Origin: Bathynomus jamesi
Lineage: Eukaryota > Arthropoda > Malacostraca > Isopoda > Cirolanidae
Reading direction: 5' to 3'
Assembly (NCBI GenBank): GCA_023014485.1
Contig: JAJOZX010001726.1
Location: 650,001-714,000, forward strand
DNA: 64,000 bases
Below are positions 11,372-22,705 of this stretch, piece after piece. Every line of letters begins with the position of its first letter. Position 1 is the first letter of the stretch. The notes below the pieces were generated by a model. That model was not told the DNA's origin. It saw nothing but the letters and a program-made list of their open reading frames with translations, and did no database searches. The position numbers and the translations under genes are program-made.

Positions 11372-11861
11372 GACACTTGAAGACCTAATTACCAAAGTCT
11401 ATGAGATAATCAGTAACATCATTTGAGCTATTTTCAAAAATTATTAAAAAAATTTGTGTGAGGTTGAATATTGGGTTTGATAAAATGGCGATTGCACTGA
11501 ACATGTTATTTAATTAAGATTAATAAAGCCCCGTGTTTTAGCGCCAATTGAGTTTGTCTTTTTGTATCTAGATTCCTTTTTTTTTTAACTTGGAACATTT
11601 ATTCAGAAATAGGAGTATTTTTCTGGGACACTTGGTGTATATGTAAAAATGAATAATTCTTACATTCATTTTTGCGTATAAAGTTCAAACTCGCGTGACA
11701 CTCTAATTGTATATAAAATGGAAGTTTAGGAAAAAAATGTTGGTTTTCTTTCTACAGTATTTTGTTTTTGCTAAATAATTGATGAATTATTTCTTTTTTA
11801 AATTACCTAATCATTTTTTAGATTAAGCTTAATCATGTTAAATTCTGCAGTATCAATTTTT

Positions 11862-12266
11862 TTATATACATTCTCTCTTAGTTGTAAAAGATGAAGTCGT
11901 GTCTTGCTCAACGCTTAATTTTAAATTTTTAGCATTTAATTTTGGCTCATATGCGTGTTTAATTTTAATCCATAATAAAATGCATATTTCATTTTCCATT
12001 CTTGACACCGAATTGTCCTTCCGCCTTGCTGGAATTCGTACTCGATTCCAAAATTCCTCCACCTGCTGAATCACGGATGAGCCAGCCTGATAAATAGACT
12101 GCTTCTTGTACATGTAATAATGCAAAAAGAAGCTCAAAACTTGTTTATTGGATGGTAGTTCGGAGCCAGTCAATTCGGTAATTGGGTAACCCAACAAATC
12201 TAACTTGTCTTTCGAACTAGTCGAAGACATCTTTGAAATTGTAAAACGAAATACAATCCAAATCAA
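11862..12266 (-). pseudogene. fragment of an uncharacterised multicopy protein family
   Basis: A 134-codon minus-strand frame containing LPSNKQVLSFFLHYYMYKKQ and VEEFWNRVRIPARRKDN. I recognise this arrangement (LPS.KEVL..FLH... then a VEEFW.RARIP segment) from a repeated arthropod family of unknown function, found with or near the family at 3.3-5.4 kb. Its last third overlaps the dispersed repeat also present at 1.2-1.6 kb. The first internal ATG in good context starts MSSTSSKDKLDLLGYP. It is probably an exon-like fragment of a repeat rather than a host gene. Confidence 0.5.
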
Positions 12267-12269
12267 TTT

Positions 12270-12656
12270 TCTATAGTAGTCAAAAACATTAACTTTTTCT
12301 ACAATAATTTGTGAAAGGAAATAAAATAGTGGTCAAAAGCACAATAAATATAACACAATAAAATGCTAATAATATAAACACAATATAGTGGTAAAAACAC
12401 ATTAAATCTTTCTGCAATAATCCCAAACACATATGTCTCGTGTGCAGCACTGACCACAACCGGCTGACACGATAAACACATGTGAACTGGTCTAGGCTTC
12501 CCGCTACACGTTTATCTCTAAATTGGTCAGAAAAGTAAACTTCAAGGTCATTCAGCGACCTTTTAATCTTAACCTATTTATAAAATATTTTAAGTACATT
12601 GTTTTTTCATCAAACGAAACGATAATTTACAACCTTTAAAATTAAGGACCACCCTC

Positions 12657-12660
<4 letters not shown>
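12270..12660. other. no gene recognised
   Basis: AT-rich, with short frames only. Confidence 0.5.
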
Positions 12661-12662
<2 letters not shown>

Positions 12663-12705
<43 letters not shown>

Positions 12706-12911
12706 AAATCACAAAATAACACGTGACCTTATTAATAAGCAAACAACCACAGGGAAAAGGAAACACAAAGTCCGAGCGCTTTCGTGATATATTCACATTA
12801 TCACATTATCATTATTATTCACATTATTCCTATTTTCTGTTCCTCCTTGATAATGTGAATATATCACGAAAGCGCTCGGACTTTGTGTTTCCTTTTCCCT
12901 GTGGTTGTTTG

Positions 12912-12969
<58 letters not shown>
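12663..12969. repeat. foldback repeat (type A) between two (TA)n tracts, hammerhead-like cores
   Basis: The left arm (about 12,738-12,803: gcaaacaaccacaggg ... cgagcgctttcgtgatatattcacatt) is repeated in reverse complement at about 12,850-12,916. A short AT-rich loop separates the arms, and (TA)n tracts lie at 12,663-12,700 and 12,914-12,969. Each arm, read toward the outside, carries TTGATAAT - GTGA/TCAC stem - GAAAGC (12,847-12,871 on the plus strand), a degenerate relative of the CUGANGA...GAAA hammerhead core. Another copy of the same type is at 63.0-63.2 kb. Confidence 0.85.
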
Positions 12970-12972
<3 letters not shown>

Positions 12973-12985
12973 AGAGAGAGAGAGG

Positions 12986-13760
12986 AGCGTCTGAATGCAT
13001 AGATTTTTCTCGATTGTGTCCCTCTAACATAAATTTGATTTGATCCGATAGAGCCCTTAAATGAATTTAGTTAAGAAGAAAAGTTCTTGTAATTTAGATT
13101 GATTTTATATTCCTTTGATGAGACTCGAGGCAATTGATTTTGGACGTCTTTGCCCCTTTAAATTTAATCAAATTCTAAATCGGATCTGAATCCTATTTGA
13201 TACGGATTCGAATCGTATTGAGTATTGAAAATTATTTTACTCTCGATTCATTTACTGAAATCTGCAAGATTTTCGTTTATTTTATATACTTGTTATTTTC
13301 CTATACTAGGGTAGTTAAAGCCAGCTGTAGCTTGTAATTTACTCCTGGTTCAGCTATTGCAGGTTTCAAATGAACATAACAGCTTTCAATTAAACCTACA
13401 TGATTTATAGGTTCAGAAAAAGCCGCTTGGTTATTAGGAAAATATTACACCAGAAACAAGGCTATTAATCAAAGTTATATGTTTGACTTAACATTTTTCA
13501 AGAGTAAGATTGAACTTATAAAGCCTGCAACAAGTTTCTTTTAAACTCCCTCAATCCCCTTTTTCTTTTATCTTCACACAGTCAACATAAAGTGTCAAAA
13601 AAATTCTGAGTGCAACCGAAACATATGGAAATGTGGCATAAATATTCTTCATTTAAATGAATTTCAGAAGTTCAGTCAGTGATTGTACTTTAGCTTGTAA
13701 AACCATGTGTCCAATAAAATCTAAAACGTGTTCAGATTCTAGAGCAGTCAGGCTCTAAGT
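12986..13760. other. no gene recognised
   Basis: No motif or repeat boundary seen before the 3' end of the LINE that starts near 13,765. Confidence 0.5.
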
Positions 13761-13763
13761 CTT

Positions 13764-16084
13764 TTTTTTATACGGAAAGGAGGGGCCAAGGGTGAATGCC
13801 CACAAATGCGCCCCCCCCTTGGAGAAGAAGAGACACAAAGTCAAGGTCCAAGGTATTCGAGATGCCTAGACACTCTGCGTTTGAAAAATTGGAGGTCATA
13901 GACAGGGAGAAAGATGGATTAAGTAAGGGTGTTCCTGAGTTGACCGGTTGATTAGATGGAAGATCGAAAATAGTGAATAACCTTTGCGGTGGAGCGTTGG
14001 ACAGAAAAGGAATGAGAATATGTCGGAAGTCGGGTGCTGCGTGCTCTCATTAAAGGAGGAGGCATGCAGTTAAAAAGTTCACAAAAGCAGTGTCAATTAT
14101 AATAGCGATAGTAAAGAGAGAATGAGGCGACATTGCGGCGAAAAGAGATTGAAAACAGTCAGTAAGAGGCGGGGAATTGATGAGACGAAAAGCCTTTGAT
14201 TCCACCCTGTAAAGTATGGCTGTGTGGGTTGAGCCACCCCACACATGAGAAGCGTATTCCATACAAGGTTGGACAAGACCCCGGTACAAAGACAGCAATT
14301 GAGTGGGGGTAAGGAAATTGCGGAGCCAGTACAGCACACCTAACCTCTTAGGAATTGTTTTAGAGAGTATATGTGGCAAGAAAAGGAAACTCCAAGAATG
14401 AATAGAAGAGGAAGGATTGAATTGTGTATTGTTGAAAGTAAGGGGTTAGTCCTTTGGAAGGTTGTGACGAGTAGACAGATGGAGGATCTGCGTTTTTGAC
14501 GCATGGAAAACCACAAGGTTTTCTCTGACCCAATCAGAGACAGTAGAAAGATCATAGATCAGGTGTACCATAGCCATCCTACGCGAAACATGGAGTGACT
14601 GTTGAGAGGGACGCTTTGTGAAGTGGATGGAGAAATGAAGAGTGGAATCATTGGCATAGGGGTGAATAGGACACGAAGTGCGACTTAATAGATCATTGAT
14701 AAATAAAAGTAAAAAAGTGGGTGACAGAACAGAACCCTGAGGAACAGCACTGTTAATAGCTTTAAGAGAAGAACAGTGGCCATCTACAACCGCAGCTATA
14801 GATCGGCCAGAAAGAAAATTAGAGATGAAGGCACAAATAGAAGGATAGTAACCGAAGGAGGGCAGTTTGGAAATTAAAGATTTGTACCAGGCTCTATCAA
14901 AAGCTTTTGATAAGTCGAGAGCAATAACAAAAGTTTCACCGAAATCCTGAAAGGAGGATGACGAAGAGTCGGGGAGATATGCATTATGCAAGAAGATCGC
15001 CAGTCGAGCGTCCGTTGCGGAACCTACACAGAATTGTGAGAAAAGAGGTGTTTAAGAATCTTCCTATTAATGATGGATTCAAAAACTTTAGGAAGGCAAG
15101 CAATCAAAACAATTGGACGATAGTTGGATGGTTGAGAGCAATCACCCTTCTTTGGGACATGCTGATGAAAGCGAACTTCCAGCAGGAAGGAAAAGTACCA
15201 GATGAAAGACAAAGCCGAAAGAGTTTGCCTTGGCAGGGTGTCAGTATAGAAGCACAGATCTTGAGAAAAACAGGGGGAACACCATGAGGACCGTACACCT
15301 TCCTAGAGTTGAGTCCAGATAGGACAGAAAGAACATTTTTAAAAGAGATTCTAATTTCAGACATAATAAAGTCAGAGAGAGGAGAAGATGGAGGAATAGC
15401 ACTGGAATCGTCCATGGTTGAGCTGGAGGCGAAAGTTTGAGCGAAGAGCACAGCTTTGTCATGAGAAGAGACAGTAATGAGTCATCGGAATGGAAAAGAG
15501 GAGGGAAGGAAGAAGAAGTAAAGTTGTTGGAGAGGTTCTTACCTCGATGCCAGAAAGAACGAAAAGCATTAGAATTGGATAAGTTTTCACATTTTTATCG
15601 GATGAAGAAATTTTTATGAGTCGAAGAACAGATTTTGCATGATTCGGGGAAGAAATATAAGCTGAATGAGAGTCAGTAGTTGGATGGCGATGGTACCTTC
15701 TGAAAGCACTCCCCTGTGTTGCGGATAGCATTTGAACAAGTAAAGTTAAACCAAGGTTTTTTTCGCATTAGTAGTAGGAATAGAATATGGAATGTACGCC
15801 TCCATGCCCGAGAGAATCACCTCCGTGATGCGCTGAACACATTCAGAAGGGCCCCGCCAAGGAAGCAGTAATCATTTTATAGGAAATCACAGAAGAGCTG
15901 CCCTAGGGCCTCCCAGTTAGTGGCGTCTCCTCTTAGGAGGATCCAAAAGCCGAACTGTAGCGACAGGACAGAAAACAGATATAAGATTGTGGGGAGGAGG
16001 CCAGAGCAAAAAGTTTGTCAGTGTAAGAAAAAGGATGAGAAGTTAGAAATAAATCCAGAATGTTGGGCTTATCTCCAAGGCGAT
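13764..16084 (-). pseudogene. jockey-like LINE, ORF2 RT half (3' part, interrupted)
   Basis: Read on the minus strand this is the 3' part of the LINE whose 5' part lies at 18,450-19,134. Pieces in order: endonuclease end (translated near 16,040-16,080, RISDRLGDKPNILDLF), RT palm with VIALDLSKAFDRAWYKS (motif A, 14,446-14,991 frame), PQGSVLSP, then YANDSTLHF where the family has YADD, and the tail with WGGSTHTAILYRVESKAF. At least five frameshifts separate the frames. A run of T at 13,764-13,772 would be the poly(A) end. Copies of the same LINE are at 1.7-2.3 kb and 33.8-35.6 kb. The D-to-N change in the catalytic box alone would inactivate it. Confidence 0.88.
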
Positions 16085-18455
16085 CGGAGATACGAGTAGG
16101 TTGTTGTTGTTGTTTAGCCGATCAGCCCACCCTGATCGAGCAAGCCGGCAGCACGCAGGTAACCGATCGCCCTCTCCGGAGTGGACCAGAGGTTCAGCGC
16201 ACTAGTCATGTTGTGTTGTGTTCGTTGTTGTGCTAGAGCGGTACAGTCTGTCATAATGTGTTCAAATTGTTTGTAGTGTGTCCTGGTACAGGTGGCAGGT
16301 GTCGTCTATGGAGTTCTCTAGTCTGTCTTTATATGTCCGTAAGTTGGGGTGATGTCCACATCGGAATCGTGCTAAGTTAACTCGATCCGATCTGCTCAGG
16401 CTGATCTCTGACCTGTTAATGGTTGGCGGCTTCGCACCTAGGACCGCATTCGGACCGAGTCGTGTCAGTGCTTTGTGGGTTAGGTGTGTGTGTATGTGTT
16501 TTCTGTACTGTGTGATGTCTGTGGGGAGTGGTATGGAATGGAGTATTTGGTTATAATGTGTCTCTGGTGTTACCTTAATGGTGCGAGGTGTTGGTGCATG
16601 ATTGTACAATAAATGTACATGCAGTGGCAAGGGTGTTGTGGGTTAGTTGTCGCTGCTGCCATGAATTGTGTTCCCCTCATGTCTAAATGTTCCCTAACTT
16701 TCAGTATTTTTGTTTCTGTGTGCAGGTGTTCTATTGGTGTTGTTTGAGTGCATCCTGTAATGATACGAAGTGCGTTGTTTTGTATTGTCTCTAAGGTGTT
16801 TATGTGTGTGTTTGAGATAATGGGTGCCCAGCATGGGCTAGTATAGTCCATAACTGAGCGAATATATTGTTTGTATGTGAGTGATGTTGTTTCCTGCTGG
16901 TGTCCAAAGTTTGTGCCTGTTAGTACCCTAGGCGTGTTAAGTCTTGACGTACATTTGTTTTTAATGTCCTGAATGTGGTTTGCAAAAGATAATGATGTGT
17001 TGTATGTGACCCCAAGTATTTTGGTCCTGTGAGTGTGTGGAATGTTGATGCTGTTTAGTGTAAGCTGTGGAATTACCTGGTGTTCCTTTGTGTTGCTTGT
17101 AAGCAAGGTGATGGTTGATTTTGTGGGCGCTACTTTGAGTCTATTGTGTGTGAGCCAGTCTTGTATACTGTTTATGTATGTTTGTAGGTTATTTGTAGCG
17201 GTGTCGATGTTGTTGTGGGTGGATGTTAGAGTGATGTCATCTGCATATGATGATAAGGTAAGCTTGTTATCTATGGGTGTTGGAATGTCATGCATGTATA
17301 AGTTGAAGAGTGTTGGTGAGAGAACAGAGCCTTGAGGGACCCCGTTCGGAAAAAGCTTGTTTTTGAATGACTTGCCATTAAATGTGACATGTGAGTATCT
17401 TCCTGAAAGATAGTTGCTCAACCACCTTTTGGTGTTATTGTGCATGTTTGTGTTGAGTATTTTGTTTATGAGAGGGAAGCGTGGGATAGCATCAAATGCT
17501 TTACTAATGTGTATTGTTGCTAATAGTGTACGTTGAGCTGGTCGTCTGGAGTTGATGCCATCCATGATGTGCTGCGTGAGGTTAGTGAGTAATGTCGTGG
17601 TTGAGTGGTGAGGTCTGAATCCATGTTGAGTAGGCGATAGTGGAATGTGTGGGTTGGTGATTTGTAAGATTAGTCTTTCTGTTACTTTGGAAGGTGTGCA
17701 TAGTAAAGTAATGGGTCTATAGCAAGCTGGTTCTGTTGGATTTTTGTTTGGTTTGAGGAGTGTAATAATTTTACCTTGTTTCCATATGTCAGGAATAATA
17801 CAGTGTTGGTATGAATATGTGCTGATATTTGTGAGAGCTAGTATTCCTTGTGGGCCCAAGTGTTTAAGGTCTATGTTAAATATGTTGTCTGGTCCAGTAA
17901 CCTTCGAATTCTTAATGTTTTTGATGATCTTTGTGGTCTGGTCTGTATTGAAGAGTGTAATGGTCGTGTTGAGTCTGTAGGTTTTCTTGTGACTGGCTGT
18001 TTGTCTGTCTGCGTGTTTCTGGTTGTTGTCTCTGTTTAAGTGACTTATCTTTGCGTAGTGATTAACTAGAATGTTAGCTTGTTGTGTGTATGTTGGGATA
18101 TTATTTTGGCTGCGACAGATAGCCGCGTGTGAGGTGTGAATGCCGCTGTTAGAGTGGGTAATGCTGTTTATAGTCTTGTATAGCCTGGATGCATCTGTGG
18201 AGTGGTTTAGTGTTGTTATGAATTCCCTGAATGTTTCTGTTTGTTTTTCTTTGAGTTTGTTGTTTATTTCTGTGTTGAGCTGTTGTATCTGCTGTTTTAT
18301 GGCTTCTGTGTGTGGTGTTTGTGTGTTATATTTGAGGTTGTTACGTTGCCGTATGAGGTGGGCTATTTCTCGTGTAATTTGAGTTGTATTTCCTAATGTT
18401 GCCCTTGGGTATGTATTTGTTTGCATTATTGATGATCTGCTGTAGGTCATTCAGA
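16085..18455 (-). mobile_element. 5'-truncated LINE with (CAA)n tail inserted into the older LINE
   Basis: On the minus strand the element runs from about 18,455 to the ACAACAACAACAA tail at 16,086-16,098. The reading frame ends (TAA) directly at the tail, so almost no 3' UTR exists. The host LINE is interrupted between its ...ILNDLQ and ...RISDRLGD codons, and CCTAC appears at both junctions as a possible short target duplication. There is no 5' UTR, ORF1 or endonuclease, so this is a typical 5' truncation from incomplete reverse transcription. Confidence 0.85.
16262..18450 (-). pseudogene. LINE reverse transcriptase (5'-truncated, catalytic Asp changed)
   Basis: A minus-strand frame of 626 codons (16,570-18,450) continues after one frameshift near 16,600 into a C-terminal piece ending at 16,262 or beyond. 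RT landmarks: KVTGPDNIFN, CYRPITLLCTPSKVTE, TQHGFRPHHST, motif A TIHISKAFDAIPR, PQGSVLSPTLFNLY, and YADDITL. In motif A the first, metal-binding aspartate of xDxSKAFD is histidine (codon CAC near 17,510), so the enzyme should be dead although the frame is long. The tail carries CGHHPNLRTYKDRLE, typical of LINE C termini. The clade (jockey/I-like) is inferred from motif wording only. Confidence 0.88.
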
Positions 18456-19134
18456 ATATAAAAGTTGTAAACTCATTCACCAGGGGTGTTAGTAAAATGA
18501 GAAGAAAGCCAAAGGTGGTGAGAACATTGAAATCTCCTAAAATGGATATTTCAACGAAAGGAGAGTGGGATAGAATGTATTCCACTTTGGAAGTGAGGTA
18601 ATCAAAAATTTTTGGATAGTCAGTAGAATTAGGATTAAAAGAAAGGTGGACAGCGCAGATATATTTAGTTTGAGATTGGCATGTAAGCCGTAGCCAGAGG
18701 GTGTAGAATTCGGAGGATTTGAGTTAGGAAATACGAGAACAAGTTAGATCATTGCGTACATATACGCAACATTCACCTTTGGAATGAAATTGAGTGTGGA
18801 GAAAGTAAGAGGGTACAGAAAAGGGGTTGTTGTCAGTCGTCCGAGACACCTGAGTTTCAGTGAGAAAGAGAAGGTGGGGTTTAAAGGAGGAGAAGTGGTG
18901 TTCAACACGAATGTTGCAGAAGTTTATGAAAAGTGAATCAGGCAGAGGCCAAGAACATCTCGAATGGGCAGTAGCAGATCCAGCCCCGCTGCCCGGGTTT
19001 GCGTTCCCGGTATCGACATCGCGGGAGGCAGAAGTGGGGACATTTATGATACCCACCCTAAGGGACTCCAGAGCTCTTGAAATTGTTGCCATTTTTTTTT
19101 TAATCTGGAAAATTATGTAGTGGGTAAAATGCAT
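18450..19134 (-). pseudogene. jockey-like LINE, ORF2 endonuclease N-terminus (5' part)
   Basis: The minus-strand frame 18,724-19,134 reads MATISRALESLRV..., then LFINFCNIRVEHHFSSFKPH, LLFLTETQVS and CCVYVRNDLTCSR. This is the start of an apurinic-type endonuclease domain (N at NFCNIR, E in TETQ). After 18,720 it continues with stops to the junction at about 18,455. The remainder of the same element is at 13,764-16,084. 5' UTR-like sequence follows to about 19,290 and recurs at 20,670-20,830. Confidence 0.8.
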
Positions 19135-19299
19135 GTATATGTAGTGAGGAATAGGGAAAGAAGTGTGTTTGAGAGCATGCTGTAACGCTCACAGGGTAGA
19201 TGAGACACGGAAAAAGCCGCTAAAGAGGACAGTGACAGGAGAAACGAGAGTTCCAGCACTCCCTATCTTCTGTCTAACGCCCCCCTCCCAGAGTACTTC

Positions 19300-19985
19300 G
19301 CTGGTCGATTGGTGTCTACAGTTTCCTCCTGCATTGCAATTCTCATTAGTTTGGAAACCTCACTCATCAACGTTTGACGATCTCCGCTGACAAATGCCTG
19401 CAGCAAATCAGTCTTCAGAGAGTTGTGTGTATGCTGCTTGATGAGCTATGAGTGATGATTGAAGTTCAGCCATTATCACCAAAAACGTTTCTGCTTGGAA
19501 ATTTTTATTGGAAGGTTCAGAAAACGTTTCTTTAGGTGTTTCAAATTGATCAGCGCGTTTTTTCGTCGTTTCATACGTTTGTTTTCAGTTTTACATGCGT
19601 CTTTGCATCCTCAGTTTCATTGAATCCATCTCTTAGGTCGTCGATGAAGTCATCTAGTGACTGCAGCAAAGTAGTTGCAGTTTACAAATCAATAGTGTTA
19701 CTTTGAAAAGAAACACTGACTCTTTGGAATCGATTAAGCACTCTATTCCAGAGTTCTATCATGAAATCTGTTTCTAAAAGTTCAAGGCCACTCATAAGAT
19801 TGCGTCCTTCGGGTATGTGGCTGGATCATAGGTGTTGGTTTTCATCTTCAGCAAGCTCTTTTAAGTTCACACAGAATTTATTGTAATTCATGTTCAGTGC
19901 TTTTATTGATTTGCCATGGCAAGACCATCTTTTTGTTGATAAAGACTTAAGTGTGAGGATTCGGTTGTTCTCATTCGGTGTTAAT
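19300..19985 (-). pseudogene. hAT / ZMYM1-like transposase relic
   Basis: Translation of the minus strand gives KRWSCHGKSIKALNMNYNKF near 19,930, then EGRNLMSGLELLETDFMIEL and WNRVLNRFQRVSVSFQSN near 19,700-19,800, and ATTLLQSLDDFIDDLRDGF near 19,640. This order (RWS C, then a long helical region with a WN motif) is that of TTF/ZMYM1-like hAT transposases. Stops and shifts prevent any long frame, so it is dead. The dimerisation end is not visible. Confidence 0.65.
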
Positions 19986-20499
19986 TTCATTATTATCAAT
20001 CAGCTTGAGTACTCGTAACTTTTTTTTTAAATAGCAGCTTCACCGTAATATTCCATATTGCAAAAGAAAATATCATTAGACTTATTACTTTCCAGTTTTT
20101 GAAGTGCTTAAAAATTAAAATTCATTGGGCGCTAAGATCGCACACTTTGGCAACCGTGCTAGTAAGATGATGCATTAGTGACCGCTGCACTGCGTTGTTT
20201 GAAAAACCACTGTTGTTAGTCGTTTGTTGGTTGTCATTCAATACTGTTGTGTGTCAAAAGCTCTAAAAAGCATTATGTCTTGCAAATGTGCAAACAACCC
20301 TGATACTTTCTGTTACGTATGCGTTGCGTTCACTCCGAAATCTAAAAAAAATGTCACTCATTAAAAAAGCATACGAACTCTAATTCGGATGTAAAATAGG
20401 GAACCAAGACAATCTGGGTCCATGTCTTGTTCCAATTCCATAGGCTCGTCTACAGTAGTTTCATCTTCTAAGTTATTTTGTCTTGGTTCTGTGCTTCTG

Positions 20500-20835
20500 T
20501 GCTGACACCCTGCCCCAGGTAAACTCTTTTGTCTTTGCCATTCATCTGGTACTTTTCCTTCCTGCTCGAAGTTCGCTTTCATTCAGTCTGTCCCAAAGAA
20601 GGGTGACCGCTCTGAATTCTCCAACTATCGCCCAATTTTTTTTAAAATTTTGAAAAGATTTTGTACTGTGCAAGATGCATGTATGTGTAGTGAGGAATAG
20701 AGGGAGAAGTGTGAGTTTGAGAGCATGCTGAACTGTTCACAGGGTAGATGAGACACGGAAAACAGCTGAGGAGGACAGTGAGAGGAGAAGCGGTAGATCC
20801 AGCACTCCCTACCTAATGTCCTCCTTAGGTTGGTG
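20500..20835 (+). pseudogene. jockey-like LINE fragments (RT piece plus 5' UTR-like piece)
   Basis: Plus-strand bases 20,515-20,640 encode an RT entry segment (around PSC-KFAF and VPKKGD) in the same wording as the LINE at 13.8-16 kb, but in opposite orientation. Bases 20,670-20,830 repeat the 5' UTR-like block of 19,130-19,290. Both are short fragments without coding capacity. Confidence 0.65.
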
Positions 20836-20845
20836 TCACTACCAT

Positions 20846-22705
20846 ATATATATTATATATGAAAAGAAGGATCAACACAACGGCAAACATTTTCATTTAT
20901 TTGTACATCAGACGTTTCGACAAATCTTTTGTCATCATCAGTGAGTTAAGTCTTAAAACCTTAAAACAAAATTGAAAAGTGAAAGTTACATCAATACAAT
21001 ATTAAGACCATTAAAATTAAAACCTTAAAGCAAAATGAAAATTGCATCAATACAAAATTAAAACATTTAAATTTCATCACTATAAAAACTAAAATTAAAT
21101 TAAATTTCATCACTATAAAAACTAAAATTAAATTACCTCAATAGGTAAATACACAATGTTTACATCCACCTCCATACTTGGCAAAGTCTAAGTGAACACT
21201 GGGTGGTCAGAGGATTAGGAAGGGTATATCTGTGAAACACGGTTGGTTGTCAAAAGAGTCGTAATTTGTAGGATGAGCTATTATTATTAAGGGAGGGTTT
21301 GTTTCTATAGATGTACAAAGATTCTAAAATTCGGAGTTCTGTAAGGTTATTGGATCTAGTTAAAATTTCAAACTGAGTTTTGTGAAGGGGATGGTCGTTT
21401 TCATCACTGTGGTTTCTAATTGCGGATTGTGGAGGGCTACTGAGGGGACGGTTGGTACGGACTGACAAGCCCAAATGTTGAGAAAGGCGCACCTCCAGTT
21501 GGAGTTGAGTGCTGCCAATATACGCAGCCTTACAGCTGTCGCACGTGTATTTGTAAACAACATTGGGGCATACAGTTTTGGGGAATTCATCTTTGAACTT
21601 TAAAAAATTTGATAATTTAAGTGGGTTGACGAAGGCGAATCTAAAATTTATTTGGGGATAACTAGACTTGAGTAGTTTGGACAATTCACCTCGAATACGC
21701 AATGATAAATAACCATAAAAAGGTAATTTAATATATCTGGTTTCTTTTTGTACTGTAGTTACGGGGAGTTTAGTATCAAAAGTGTTATTTAAAAATTTCT
21801 TTAATTGGTTATCGAATAGATGAGAAGGGTAGTAATTGTTAATAAAGTACTGTTTTAAAAATTTAAATTCTTCGTTTAACGAAAAGTAATCCGAACAATA
21901 CGGTAACTTCTTGTTAATAATGTTACTATAGCACTAATCTTATATTTATAAAACATACAACTTAAATAATTGGTTCCCAAGCCAGTAAAAGTTTGTTTCC
22001 GAAATAGTGAAGTATGGAACTTATTATGGGCCCGTTTAACTAAAACATCCAGGAAAGGTAAACTATTATTTGTTTCGTTTTCACACGTGTACTTATATTA
22101 CTATGTTGTTTATTAAGATAATCAAGAAAAAGTTTTACGTGTGAAGGATGGTTAAATATTAAGAAAGTGTCATCCACGTATCTTCTGTAATATATGGGTT
22201 TAAACTACTAGGACAATTTTTCAACCAAATTTCTTCGTAATGGCAAAGAAATGCATTTGCTAGTGTTGGGCTTAACGGGGAACCCATAGCTACCCCATCA
22301 ATTTGGCTGTAAAGGTTGCTATTAAATAAGAAAAGATTATCAAAACACACTATTTCGAGAAGGTTTTTAAATTGAGTCTGAGTGAGGCCATTAATAAGAG
22401 TATTATCAGTAGTGAATAACTTATTTAGTATGATATTTAATGTTTCTTTTAACGGACATTAGTAAACAATGATGAGACATCAAAACTGGCCATAGTAAGA
22501 GAATCGGCATGATTGATCTCTTTTATCTCTTTAGCAAAATCAAACGAGTTGTTAATAGAATAATCATTAAAGGTGAGTTTTGAAAGCAAGGGAACGAAGA
22601 ATTTGGCTAAGTTATAATTGAATGTACCACATGCCGAAAGAATAGGTCTTAGTGGGAAATTTGGCTTGTGGACTTTAGGTAAACCATATAGAATTCCTGG
22701 ATTAG
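20846..22705 (-). repeat. PLE inverted 5'-truncated copy
   Basis: Reverse complement of the long copy from about codon 330 (GLPKVHKP region) to the 3' end. Single-base deletions (for example near 22,451, 22,096 and 21,903) break the frame. The minus-strand frame 21,250-21,702 still encodes the intact GIY-YIG end. It meets the direct copy head-to-head at 22,705/22,706. Confidence 0.9.

Larger units (their letters stand above)
10420..11637 (+). mobile_element. mariner relic, internally deleted and interrupted
   Basis: The left end aggtgtccccctaaaatgcccctattttt and the right end (reverse complement aagtgtcccagaaaaatactcctatttctg) form diverged terminal inverted repeats. Between them lies a broken transposase (10,940-11,371), and a hAT-type element is inserted in the 5' part. 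The C-terminal half of the transposase is missing. Confidence 0.75.

Noticed and set aside
17033..18382. Plus-strand frames of 60-100 codons across the LINE
   Set aside because: They are antisense shadows of the minus-strand reverse transcriptase.
20915..20941. Confident annotation of a hammerhead ribozyme ncRNA
   Set aside because: One extra base separates CUGANGA from the stem and I found no convincing cleavage triplet and stem I, so the motif is called hammerhead-like only.
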